Positions 9,891 through 18,164 of a stretch of DNA of 64,000 bases are shown here, piece by piece. Source of the DNA: CAUZIZ01 sp965218775. Lineage in GTDB: Bacteria; Acidobacteriota; UBA6911; RPQK01; JAJDTT01. The stretch spans positions 186,001 to 250,000 of the forward strand of contig CBDCLS010000004.1 of NCBI GenBank assembly GCA_965218775.1. The letters are read 5' to 3'. A program made the translations under genes and the position numbers. The notes beneath the pieces are model-generated. The model saw only the letters and a program-made list of their open reading frames with translations. It did no database searches and was not told the origin of the DNA. Numbering within the stretch: the first letter of the stretch is position 1; every line of letters begins with the position of its first letter.

Positions 9891-11990
9891 CCTCGATTTC
9901 CACGGTACTGGAAAGGACTAACATTTTTTAAGGGTAGCCGTTGAGTCGGTTAGTCAAATCGAAGGACCAGAGTTTTGCCGCCAAACCAAGGCATGGGCGT
10001 GGGATCATCACCCAGGCCCGAGGCGACCAAGTAGGGGTTATGGGCGCGCTTATCGAGGTGGACGGTGACTTGCTGCTCTTGGATCTGGACCCGGGCCGAG
10101 ACGTCGAGGAGATTTCGGAAGATCTTTTTGGCTTGAGCCCGCTGATATTCGCGACCAATCTTCTCGGCCATGAGTCGATATAGGGAGCTGGCCATGAGGG
10201 TGATCTGGAGGTCAAAATCCACTTTGAGTCCCACCATCGAAGAGAGCGCGTCCAGGTGAAAGAACTGGATGGCTTCGGAGATGCCATTTTCGATGAGCAT
10301 GCGTTGGGCATAGCGGGTGATCAGAGTCGAGGGGGCGCGGCGCAGATGGTTGGTCAGTAGGACGGTCGGTTCTTCGTGACCGAGTTCCATGAGGGTGAGC
10401 TGGCGCAGGGGACCTTCGTAATGTTTCAGGACGATCCGCTGGTCCAGGACTTTGGGGGTGCGAAAGATCCGAGTCAGGGCGGGTAAGGTGATGCGGTGCC
10501 AGGCGGAGGCGGGGCGGCTCCAGATCTGGCCCAGCATTTTTTGGGAGCGGCGGCGCAGGGTGATAAAGCCAATGCCCTGTTGGTTGAGGCGGTTCAGATG
10601 AGCATAGGTGGTCAACTGGGAATCGAAGACGAGTTCGGCCGGAGGCTGACCGCTGTGTTGGTGCCAGAACTGGACGAAGCGTTGCACCTCGTCGGCTCGA
10701 TCGGCCCGGGGGACACCCGCATTGGCGTAGCATAAGACACGCTCGGTGGCGTCCCGAGCCAAAAAAACGAGGATGCCTTTTTGGCTGCGGCTGCGGGAAG
10801 AGACATAGTGTTTGTCCAAAGGTTCCTGCTGGCTATTGGCGGGGACGGTGTGAAAGTCCAGATCGAAGGAAGAGCCCCGGGGCAGGCCGGCGGCTTGGAC
10901 CTGCTCAAACCAGGCTCCCATGAGGCGCAGGTTGGCGCGTCGGTCGACCCGGGAGCTGTAGGCGGCCAGGTAGGAGCGCTTGGGCACCACATTGAGACCG
11001 GCAAAAAGGGCGATGCCCTCGTCAAAGACCCGATCCATGACATGACTTTTTCTTTCGATGCCCAGCAGCTTCAGAGCCAGCAGGGTGCGCACGGCCTGCT
11101 CGGCGGGAATCATTTGGGAGCCGGGAAGGCGGGGGGGCTGCAGCACCGCCCCGAGATCGATCGATCGCATCAGCGGGACGAACAGAAACAGACCGCCGAC
11201 CCGGGTGCGAAAGCTGCGCGGGGCCAGATTGATCTGCCGCACGTCGGCGATGGCTGCTGCTTCGGGCTTGAGGGTGGCGGGGCGTTGCTCATCCCGACGC
11301 CGGGGCAGTCGGGCGAAGCCCTCCTCTCGCAGCAGGATCGATAACGCATTGATGCTGATGGAATGGCCGGCGGCGGCCAACTCGCGTTGGATATCGTAGA
11401 CCGAGAGGTTTCGCTTGCGCAGGGCGACGGCCCGTTCCCGCACCCGATCGCGGGCGGGCGCCGCTTGAGGCCCCCGGCGAATCGCCTGAAAGAAGCGGGC
11501 GCGCTTGCTGAGATCATGGCGAAACTGATGACAGAGGACGCGGAAGGCTCCTGGGGAATAGCCGAAGCGAGTGGCGACCTGCTGCGAGGGCAAGCCTTCG
11601 ACGAAAAAGCAGCGCAAGGCCTCATACTGGCGCTGCAGAGGCGATTCGGGGGCCAGGAAGAATTGGGCCTCCGGAACGGTCGGTCGGGTGTCATTAGTTA
11701 GTCCATTCCGATTACTGTATTCCAAACTATAACTATACTAGATATGAATGACAGAAAATGCTCAGCCTTTGATAGGGTTCTATTCTGCCTCATATCCAGA
11801 CTTTTCTAGCATTCGCGTGGGGATCGTCCCTTGATCAGGTTTTAGGTATAGGATTACCTCTCTATCCAAATAGGTACTTCTATTTACTAACGTAGGTGGA
11901 AACACAGCAGGCGCAAGTCGCGCCGATCAAGGATTCTGGCGGGGGGCTCGAAGCGGAAAGGCGTCATTTGTACTGCCGTGGAAATCGAGG
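9891..11990 (-). mobile_element. 2,100-bp insertion sequence, copy 1 (IS1380-like ends)
   Basis: The element is bounded by inverted repeats that begin CCTCGATTTCCACGG at both ends, and is flanked on each side by CTAG (9887-9890 and 11991-11994). CTAG is palindromic, so it may be a 4-bp target duplication or part of the repeat. The ends resemble those of IS1380-family elements such as ISEcp1; that match is from memory and not searched. The second copy at 44724-46823 lies in the opposite orientation, and I found one base difference inside the transposase gene. Confidence 0.9.
9950..11725 (-). CDS. DDE transposase of the 2.1-kb IS, copy 1
   Basis: 591 aa from TTG 11725. The N-terminal ~140 residues hold two helix-turn-helix-like segments ('LPSQQVATRFGYSPGAFRV', 'NLSVYDIQRELAAAGHSIS'). 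The catalytic core shows Asp near residue 288/290 ('SFDLDFHTVP'), Asp368 ('VFDSQLTTY') and Glu479 ('MLIENGISEAI'), consistent with a DDE transposase of the IS4/IS1380 group. It is longer than typical IS1380 transposases because of the N-terminal region, so the family is uncertain. Residue 17 is Val here and Ala in copy 2. The gene reads toward the sialidase, and read-through could drive it. Confidence 0.85.
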   Translation of the reverse strand: MEYSNRNGLTNDTRPTVPEAQFFLAPESPLQRQYEALRCFFVEGLPSQQVATRFGYSPGAFRVLCHQFRHDLSKRARFFQAIRRGPQAAPARDRVRERAVALRKRNLSVYDIQRELAAAGHSISINALSILLREEGFARLPRRRDEQRPATLKPEAAAIADVRQINLAPRSFRTRVGGLFLFVPLMRSIDLGAVLQPPRLPGSQMIPAEQAVRTLLALKLLGIERKSHVMDRVFDEGIALFAGLNVVPKRSYLAAYSSRVDRRANLRLMGAWFEQVQAAGLPRGSSFDLDFHTVPANSQQEPLDKHYVSSRSRSQKGILVFLARDATERVLCYANAGVPRADRADEVQRFVQFWHQHSGQPPAELVFDSQLTTYAHLNRLNQQGIGFITLRRRSQKMLGQIWSRPASAWHRITLPALTRIFRTPKVLDQRIVLKHYEGPLRQLTLMELGHEEPTVLLTNHLRRAPSTLITRYAQRMLIENGISEAIQFFHLDALSSMVGLKVDFDLQITLMASSLYRLMAEKIGREYQRAQAKKIFRNLLDVSARVQIQEQQVTVHLDKRAHNPYLVASGLGDDPTPMPWFGGKTLVLRFD

Positions 11991-12207
11991 CTAGCATAGC
12001 GGGTCCGCCAACCAAAGGTAACCAAGCGGAAACTTCATCGAGCCGTGAGCCGCAACGTTGAGTCGGTCACCACGTGAATACTCCCTTGAAGCAATCGGAT
12101 TTCAGAGTCTTCCGTCGCTCTTTCGACACTGTAGAGCCAGAAGAGGAACACTGCTAGGATGTACTCACCATCGCCCAAAGGATGGTTCTCTAGAGGCAAA
12201 GGGGGTT
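11991..12207. other. Gap between IS copy 1 and the SSS symporter
   Basis: Non-coding or 5' extension of the symporter gene. No ATG start in the symporter frame is found here; the frame is open from TTG 12058. No promoter or structured RNA was recognised. Confidence 0.4.
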
Positions 12208-13767
12208 GAGCTGGAACTCGCGACCTGGTCCTGGATCTTCCTGATCCTGTATATCGGCATCATGCTGTCGCTTGGCTACGCCGCCAGCAAGCGAATTCGG
12301 GACGCCGACGACTTCGCCACTGCCCGAGGCTCCTACGGTCCAGTCTTTCTCGCATTCGCTTTCGCCGCTACCATCGCCAGTGGAGGCACCTTTCTGGGCC
12401 TTCCTGGGTTCGCCTATGAATTCGGATTGCCTGCTATCTGGGGGGGCATTCTCTATCCCATCGGCGCCTATTTCGGCGTCCTCATTTCGATGCGGCTGAT
12501 CGCCACCAGCGGCAACAGATTTGGCAATCGCTCCATCCCTGAGTACCTGGGGGACCGTTACCAGTCCGACGGCGTTCGCATCCTGGTTTCGATCTTCTCC
12601 TTGATGTTGTTTTTCTATCTTGCGGCGCAGCTGGTGTCGGGTCTGGTGATGTTCGAGATCATGCTTGGTCTGTCCCAGGAATGGGCCTTAGGAATCACAA
12701 CTCTGGTGCTGCTCATCTACGTCACGATGGGAGGGGCCCACGCCGACATACTGACCGATGGCATCCAGGGCTTTCTGATGCTCGTAATCGCCGTCGTGGT
12801 CATCTTCTTGTTCCTGTTCGGTGTGGGATTCGAGGGAGGCCCCAGCGAGGTGATGGATCGGATGGAGGCATCCGATCCGAATACTGTTGGGTGGCTCAAC
12901 GCGACTACACCCATCTACCATTCCTGGTGGTCGCTGCTCGCCCTGCTGCTCAGTCATATTCCTTTGGGACTACTCCCCCATCTGGGAAACAAACTTTGGG
13001 CACTTCGGGACGCCCGCGACAGATTGCTCTTCGTGAAAATGGCATTCGCTATAGGGATCACGTTGGGAATGCTGGGTCTGGCCGGACTCCTTGCCCGGGG
13101 AATCTTCGACGACGCCCTGTTAGCAGAAGGAGCCAATCCCAATCAGTCACTGCCGCTTCTGTTTCTGGAACTGTTTCCCACCTGGCTGGCGGCACTGGTC
13201 GGTGTGGGAATCCTCTGTGCAATCATGTCCACTGCCGATGGCCTGGTGGTGTCCTCTTCTCAGATCATCGCCAACGATTTGTATCGACGCACCCTGGTCC
13301 CCAGACTTCGATCGCGACCATCGGAGGAGGAGATCGACCATCGTGTCCTTGCCCTCAGTCGCTGGAGCACGGCTGTAATTCTGGTCGCTTGCGCCACCCT
13401 GGCCTGGTTTCTGATAGAGACCAACATCGGGTTGATTATCTGGATGGGAACGGGCGGCATGATGGCTGCGTTCGCCGGCCCCCTGGTAATGGGAGCCCTG
13501 TGGCGTGGCGTGACCCGGACCGGTGCCTACTGCGGGCTTGCCTGCGGCATGGCAGCGTTCGTACTTCTGCACAGCGGTGTCTTGGAGCCGGTCTGGTTCG
13601 AGGACACTTTTCTCTTCGGCACGGTCGCTTGGCTCAAAGACGAGGCTCCCAATCCGTTCTCCTGTTCGGCAATGGGTGAGATTGTCTCTGTCATCGTCAC
13701 CTGGGGGGTGTCCAAGCTCACACAACCATTAGACAGGGCTCATCTGGATCAGCTTTTTGGGGCATGA
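12058..13767 (+). CDS. Sodium/solute symporter (SSS family)
   Basis: Up to 569 aa; the frame opens at TTG 12058, but homology-like sequence begins only near 12208 ('WSWIFLILYIGIMLSLGYAA') and the first ATG, at 12262, falls inside the first membrane helix. The true start is therefore unsure, possibly a rare start codon or a damaged 5' end. The body has about 13 hydrophobic helices and SSS signatures: 'FGNRSIPEYLGDRY', 'VTMGGAHADILTDGIQGF', 'LCAIMSTADGLVVSSSQII'. It should couple sodium entry to uptake of a sugar, sialic acid or similar solute across the inner membrane. It lies close to the sialidase and 99 bp before a second SSS gene. Confidence 0.85.
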   Translation: MSRSPREYSLEAIGFQSLPSLFRHCRARRGTLLGCTHHRPKDGSLEAKGVELELATWSWIFLILYIGIMLSLGYAASKRIRDADDFATARGSYGPVFLAFAFAATIASGGTFLGLPGFAYEFGLPAIWGGILYPIGAYFGVLISMRLIATSGNRFGNRSIPEYLGDRYQSDGVRILVSIFSLMLFFYLAAQLVSGLVMFEIMLGLSQEWALGITTLVLLIYVTMGGAHADILTDGIQGFLMLVIAVVVIFLFLFGVGFEGGPSEVMDRMEASDPNTVGWLNATTPIYHSWWSLLALLLSHIPLGLLPHLGNKLWALRDARDRLLFVKMAFAIGITLGMLGLAGLLARGIFDDALLAEGANPNQSLPLLFLELFPTWLAALVGVGILCAIMSTADGLVVSSSQIIANDLYRRTLVPRLRSRPSEEEIDHRVLALSRWSTAVILVACATLAWFLIETNIGLIIWMGTGGMMAAFAGPLVMGALWRGVTRTGAYCGLACGMAAFVLLHSGVLEPVWFEDTFLFGTVAWLKDEAPNPFSCSAMGEIVSVIVTWGVSKLTQPLDRAHLDQLFGA

Positions 13768-13866
13768 CACTGCAGTAGCAACCGTTTGCGATCCGACCTA
13801 CCTTCGTCTATCCTCTTGAGACTCGAGCGGCAGCATTGAGCCGCCAACCAGTGGAAGGAGTGGTGA

Positions 13867-15672
13867 ATGTTTCTAGCTACCGCAGCGGGAAGGCCTGACC
13901 GATTTGAAGGCCTCTTTACAGTCGATTACACCACAGTAGTCCTCTACTTTGTCGCCATGCTGGGCCTGGGCTACTACTTCAGCAAGCGGCAGAAATCGAC
14001 AGAGGAGTACTTCATGGCTGGGCGCGGCATGCCCTGGTTCGTTGTCGGACTGAGCATGTTTGCCACCCTGCTGTCTACGGTGAGTTACCTCTCCACTCCC
14101 GGTGAGATCATGAAGAATGGGCCGGGGATCTGGGGAGGCCAGATGCACATCCCCTTCACCATCACTCTGGTGACCATGATCCTGATCCCCTACTTCATGC
14201 GTAAGCGCCTGACCAGCGCCTATGAGTATCTGGAGGAGCTGTACGGGCTCAAGACTCGCCTGTTCGCCTCGACATTGTTCCTGCTGATTCGTCTCTTCTG
14301 GATGGGGATGATCGTCTATACAGCGACCTTTGCGATGACCCGGATGACCGGCCTTTCTTTTAACTGGGTCATGCTGGGAATTGGGACCATCGCCATCGTC
14401 TATACCACCATGGGGGGCATGCGAGCCGTCATCTGGACCGACGTGGCCCAGTTCTTCATTCTCTTCTTCGGTCTCCTCATCACGGTCGGTTTCGTCTTCT
14501 CCGAAACCGGCACCGGTCCTCTGACCTGGTTCAACAACGTGATGCAGGTCGAAAGGGAACCGCAGCCCTTTTTCGCCTTCGATCCCTACGTGCGAGTCAG
14601 CTTGATGGGGGTAGCCATATACGCTCTTTTCTGGTGGACTTGTACCGCCGGTTCCGACCAGGTGGCGATTCAGAGATATCTGACCACTGGTTCGATAAAG
14701 GCGGCACGGAAGTCCTTCTTGGCGAATATCGGTGCCGACTTGAGCATCGCCCTTTCCCTTGGAATCACCGGGATGGCTCTTTACTCCTACTACCTGACAC
14801 AGCTCCCAGGCACGCCGGATCAGGCATTTCCCCACTTCATCGCCCACGCAATGCCCCGGGGACTGGCCGGATTGGTGGTAGCTGCCCTTTTCTCCGCGGC
14901 CATGTCGAGCCTGGATTCGGGGATGCACGGCGTAGCCACTGTCATCACCGTCGACTTCTTTCGTCGCCTCCGGAAGCAGGCCATGGACGCCGCTTCGGAG
15001 CTGCGGCTGGCCCGTTTCATCACCGTACTCGCAGGTGTTTTCGCGGTCGGCTTTTGCTTCTATCTGAACACGATATCGGAAGAAACTCGCGGAAACCTCT
15101 ATGAGATGACGGTTCGGATTAGCAGCTACATCACGGGTACGCTGGGAGGCATGTTCTTCGCCGCCTTCCTGAGGCTGCGCTGTTCCGGAAATATGATGAT
15201 TGCTTCCGCGGTCCTGGGAGTGTTGGTGGGATTCTACCTTGGGTTGGGACACTGGTTCCGGGAGCATCCCAGGATCTTCCTCTATGTGGAAGGATCGGCA
15301 CAGACGGAACAGCTGCGTTGGGAGCCCTCTCTAGACGAGCCCAATTCGATTGGATCAGATGCTCAATCCAACCGTTTCGAACTGGCAGGGCCGAAGGTAT
15401 CTGCCCAGCACGCCTCCATCGAGCTGACAGAGGACGGCTGGCAGGTCCGGAGTGCTGACAGCGGGTCAGAGATTCGGGTCAACGAGAAGGTGGTTACTCA
15501 AGAACGGCTGCGTCTCGACGATGTGATTGGCATTGGAGAAAACCGGATTCTGGTAAAGGTGAAGGCAGTTTCCTGGATGTGGGTCCTGCCCAGCGCCTGC
15601 CTGGTGACTCTGTTCTCGGCCTTTATTTTCAGTCTCTTCTCCCGAAGGCGCGCGCTGACCGACGTTGTATGA
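13867..15672 (+). CDS. SSS sodium/solute symporter with an embedded FHA-like domain
   Basis: 601 aa, ATG 13867 after a GGAAGGAG ribosome site. Residues 15-465 carry SSS transporter helices, including 'VYTTMGGMRAVIWTDVAQF' and the sodium-site region 'LFSAAMSSLDSGMHG' (341-355). Between the penultimate helix (about 443-461) and the last helix (about 569-592) sits a soluble insert. Residues ~478-566 read like an FHA domain: 'VSAQHASIEL' (Ser511/His515 region), 'IRVNEKVV', 'LRLDDVIGIGENRILVK'. The Gly-Arg that usually contacts phosphothreonine is replaced (IGSD), so binding may be degenerate. Family knowledge suggests sugar or sialic-acid uptake; phospho-dependent regulation is only an inference. 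Confidence 0.85.
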   Translation: MFLATAAGRPDRFEGLFTVDYTTVVLYFVAMLGLGYYFSKRQKSTEEYFMAGRGMPWFVVGLSMFATLLSTVSYLSTPGEIMKNGPGIWGGQMHIPFTITLVTMILIPYFMRKRLTSAYEYLEELYGLKTRLFASTLFLLIRLFWMGMIVYTATFAMTRMTGLSFNWVMLGIGTIAIVYTTMGGMRAVIWTDVAQFFILFFGLLITVGFVFSETGTGPLTWFNNVMQVEREPQPFFAFDPYVRVSLMGVAIYALFWWTCTAGSDQVAIQRYLTTGSIKAARKSFLANIGADLSIALSLGITGMALYSYYLTQLPGTPDQAFPHFIAHAMPRGLAGLVVAALFSAAMSSLDSGMHGVATVITVDFFRRLRKQAMDAASELRLARFITVLAGVFAVGFCFYLNTISEETRGNLYEMTVRISSYITGTLGGMFFAAFLRLRCSGNMMIASAVLGVLVGFYLGLGHWFREHPRIFLYVEGSAQTEQLRWEPSLDEPNSIGSDAQSNRFELAGPKVSAQHASIELTEDGWQVRSADSGSEIRVNEKVVTQERLRLDDVIGIGENRILVKVKAVSWMWVLPSACLVTLFSAFIFSLFSRRRALTDVV

Positions 15673-15718
15673 GCCGACCCCTGACCCGAAAACCAGACTT
15701 CGAAACGCACAGTCGATA

Positions 15719-16417
15719 ATGGACTCAGAAACAAGCCACCGGGGATTCTCCCCTGCGCTCATTGAATTCTTGCAGGAGCTGTCACAGAACAACCGACGGG
15801 ACTGGTTCAAGGCCAACGAGAGCCGCTACCAGGAAGAGGTGTTGGAACCGGCTTTCTCCTTTATCCGGGCCATGAGACCCCGAATCCATGCGATCTCGCC
15901 TCACTTTGTGGCCGAGGCCCGAAAGGTCCGGGGTTCGTTGATGCGCGTGCACCGTGATGTCCGGTTCTCCAAGGACAAGCGACCCTACAAGACCAATGTG
16001 GGGATTCGATTTCCCCACGAGTCCTGCGGTGATATAAGCGCCCCCGGGTTTTACGTCCACCTGAGCCCGGAGGAAATCTTCCTTGGAGTAGGTGTATGGC
16101 ACCCCGCGCATCCCTCGCTGATAAAGATCCGAGAGAAGATCGATCTAGATCCCAAGGGTTGGCTCAAAGCTCGAGATGACAAGCGGTTCCGGGAACTGTT
16201 CCAGCTGGCGGGAGAAAGTCTCAAGACGGCCCCCAAGGGCTATCCGAGCGACCATCCCCTGATTGAAGATCTGAGACGTAAGGACTTCATCGCGGCTCAG
16301 GAGTGCTCGGTTCGGGAGGCGCTGGACCCGGATTTTCTGGAGCGGACTGCCGAAGCCTTCCGATCGTCAGCACCCTACGTCAAGTTCATCTGTGATGCAC
16401 TGGGCGTGGCTTTCTGA
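15719..16417 (+). CDS. TIGR02453 / DUF2461 family protein
   Basis: 232 aa from ATG 15719; an in-frame TTG at 15665 would overlap the symporter and adds a tail unlike the family. The text 'FLQELSQNNRRDWFKANES', 'RVHRDVRFSKDKRPYKTNVG' and 'PGFYVHLSPEEIFLGVG' is the DUF2461 pattern. The family is widespread and its biochemical role is not established. It follows the SSS gene by 46 bp on the same strand and converges on a cytochrome gene, 3 bp away. Confidence 0.85.
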   Translation: MDSETSHRGFSPALIEFLQELSQNNRRDWFKANESRYQEEVLEPAFSFIRAMRPRIHAISPHFVAEARKVRGSLMRVHRDVRFSKDKRPYKTNVGIRFPHESCGDISAPGFYVHLSPEEIFLGVGVWHPAHPSLIKIREKIDLDPKGWLKARDDKRFRELFQLAGESLKTAPKGYPSDHPLIEDLRRKDFIAAQECSVREALDPDFLERTAEAFRSSAPYVKFICDALGVAF

Positions 16418-16420
16418 TTC

Positions 16421-16936
16421 CTATTGCTCCAGGTCATGGCATAGATCGCAGTCGATTGACGTCTGCTGTTCCACATGACAGGCAACACAAACCTTCATGC
16501 TGGTAGAGACCTCTTTCGTGAGGATTTCCCGCTTCTCGACCGGTCCGTGGCAGATTGCACATTCGAGGTTTGCCTCCAGGTGCTTGGAGTGGCCGAAGAA
16601 GACGAAGTCGGGGAGCTCGTAGACCCGAACCCACGGTGGCTCCTCCCCTTCCTGGTGAAACCGGACCAGCTTCTGGATTTCGGGTTCGCTTGTCTTCAGG
16701 GTCTCGTGACAAAGCATGCACTGCGCAATTCGTGGAAATCCAGCCCGCTCCTCCTGGCTGGCCCGCGAGTGACACTGTTTGCAACCCAGTCCGAGGGAGA
16801 AGTGCTTGAGATGATTGAAGAGCACTGGTTGGGGTGCCACCCTGATTGGCAGAAGCTCGTGCTTCCCTTGATAGTTCGTGATCTGGGGAATCAGCAGAGC
16901 CAGGCCGCACCAGAGCAACAGCAAGCGAGCCGTCAT
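16421..16936 (-). CDS. Five-heme c-type cytochrome
   Basis: 171 aa from ATG 16936, preceded by GGGAG. The start begins a signal/anchor helix ('ARLLLLWCGLALLIPQI'). Five CxxCH heme sites follow in order: CKQCH, CMLCH, CAICH, CVACH, CDLCH. Histidines such as 'FNHLKHF' and 'FGHSKHL' can serve as distal ligands, as in cytochrome c3/c7 domains. It should be a periplasmic, membrane-attached electron carrier; the partner is unknown because no oxidoreductase gene adjoins. It is divergent from the TPR gene at 17101. Confidence 0.85.
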   Translation of the reverse strand: MTARLLLLWCGLALLIPQITNYQGKHELLPIRVAPQPVLFNHLKHFSLGLGCKQCHSRASQEERAGFPRIAQCMLCHETLKTSEPEIQKLVRFHQEGEEPPWVRVYELPDFVFFGHSKHLEANLECAICHGPVEKREILTKEVSTSMKVCVACHVEQQTSIDCDLCHDLEQ

Positions 16937-17100
16937 ATCCCCAATTCTCCCACAGGAAGCACACGGCAATCCTAACAGGTGGGTGACCATGACGAAGTGG
17001 GCCTCGACGTTTCGGGTTCCGACGTGCCGAAGAACTATTCCAGGTTTCAGGCCAGACGCTGCGGAAACGAGGCGGTCTGTGGTAAGAATGCACAGCAATC

Positions 17101-18123
17101 ATGAGGCCGAAAATACCGCTCAGGGTGCTCTTTCTAGCATTGTACCTGGCACTCGTCGGCGTGTCCGGGGTAGCGGCCATCGGAATGGCCGGGGTGTCGG
17201 CAAAAGAAGAGAGATTCGAGCTCAAAGGACGGGTGTCGTTGGCTGAAGGACGACCAATCCGCGGCATCGTGCCAGAGATCCGTCTCGAAGGGACCCGATT
17301 CCCCTTCCTGAGAAGGACCCTGACAAGGCGCGATGGGACCTTTAAGTTTAAGAAGATTCCGGCTTCCACCTACCAACTGACGATTTCAGCGCCGGGATGG
17401 GGCGAAATGAGGCGTACCTTGGAAATAGGTCCCAGCGTCGCCGACGCCAAGCGAAGAATTGAGGTCAGCTACGTCTTCGAACCGGACCGCCGGGTGGACT
17501 CATTCGCTACCGTCTCGACCAAACAGCTCTCAGTGAAACCGGCCGCCGTGAAGCACTATGGACGGGCGCTGAAGCGTCTGGAGAAGGAGGATTCGGCAGG
17601 CGCCATCAAGCATCTTGAGAAGGCGGTTGAGATTTCACCCCACTATTCCAGCGCCTGGAATCACCTCGGAACCATCGCCTACTTGTCGCGCCAGTATGCT
17701 CGTGCACGGCAATACTTCGGGAAGGCACTCGAGCATGAACCAGACTCCTACCCTGCCCTGGTCAATTTAGGAGCTGTGCTGCTAGCATTGGGGAAGCTGG
17801 AGGAGGCACTCGAAACCAATGCTCGAGCCGCCAGGCTAAGCACTGAGGAGCCCTTGGCGCGGAGCCAACTTGGACGCTGCTATCTCCGGTTGGGCCGTCT
17901 GCAGGAGGCAGAGGTACAACTCAAGCTGGCTAAAAAACTGGATCCTGGACACTTTTCAAGCCCACAACTGACGCTTGCTGAAATCTATCACCGCCAACAA
18001 GACTTCGCCGCAGTCGCTGCTGAGATCGAAGAGTTCCTCCGCTATCATCCGGATTCGCCTGCGGCCGAGCAGCTACAAAAGCGTCTGCAAGCCGCCCGAG
18101 ACATGCTCCTCCAAAAACAGTGA
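17101..18123 (+). CDS. Secreted CarboxypepD_reg-like plus TPR protein
   Basis: 340 aa with an N-terminal signal helix ('VLFLALYLALVGVSGVAAIG'). Residues ~40-120 form a carboxypeptidase-regulatory-like beta-sandwich ('ELKGRVSLAEGRPIRGIV', 'RRDGTFKFKKIPASTYQLTI'). From ~150 to 335 there are about five TPR motifs ('AWNHLGTIAYLSRQYARAR', 'ALVNLGAVLLALGKLEEAL'). This pairing is common in Acidobacteriota periplasmic proteins and usually implies scaffold functions. No catalytic motif is seen. It converges on the O-antigen ligase gene. Confidence 0.8.
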   Translation: MRPKIPLRVLFLALYLALVGVSGVAAIGMAGVSAKEERFELKGRVSLAEGRPIRGIVPEIRLEGTRFPFLRRTLTRRDGTFKFKKIPASTYQLTISAPGWGEMRRTLEIGPSVADAKRRIEVSYVFEPDRRVDSFATVSTKQLSVKPAAVKHYGRALKRLEKEDSAGAIKHLEKAVEISPHYSSAWNHLGTIAYLSRQYARARQYFGKALEHEPDSYPALVNLGAVLLALGKLEEALETNARAARLSTEEPLARSQLGRCYLRLGRLQEAEVQLKLAKKLDPGHFSSPQLTLAEIYHRQQDFAAVAAEIEEFLRYHPDSPAAEQLQKRLQAARDMLLQKQ

Positions 18124-18164
18124 CGAGAAGGCAGCGCCAGGGCGCCATTCAGAGAAAGGACCAG

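Noticed and set aside
13873..15267. 464-aa open frame on the minus strand
   Set aside because: Antisense to the SSS-FHA gene; its low-complexity His/Glu/Gly-rich content is typical of a GC-rich shadow frame.
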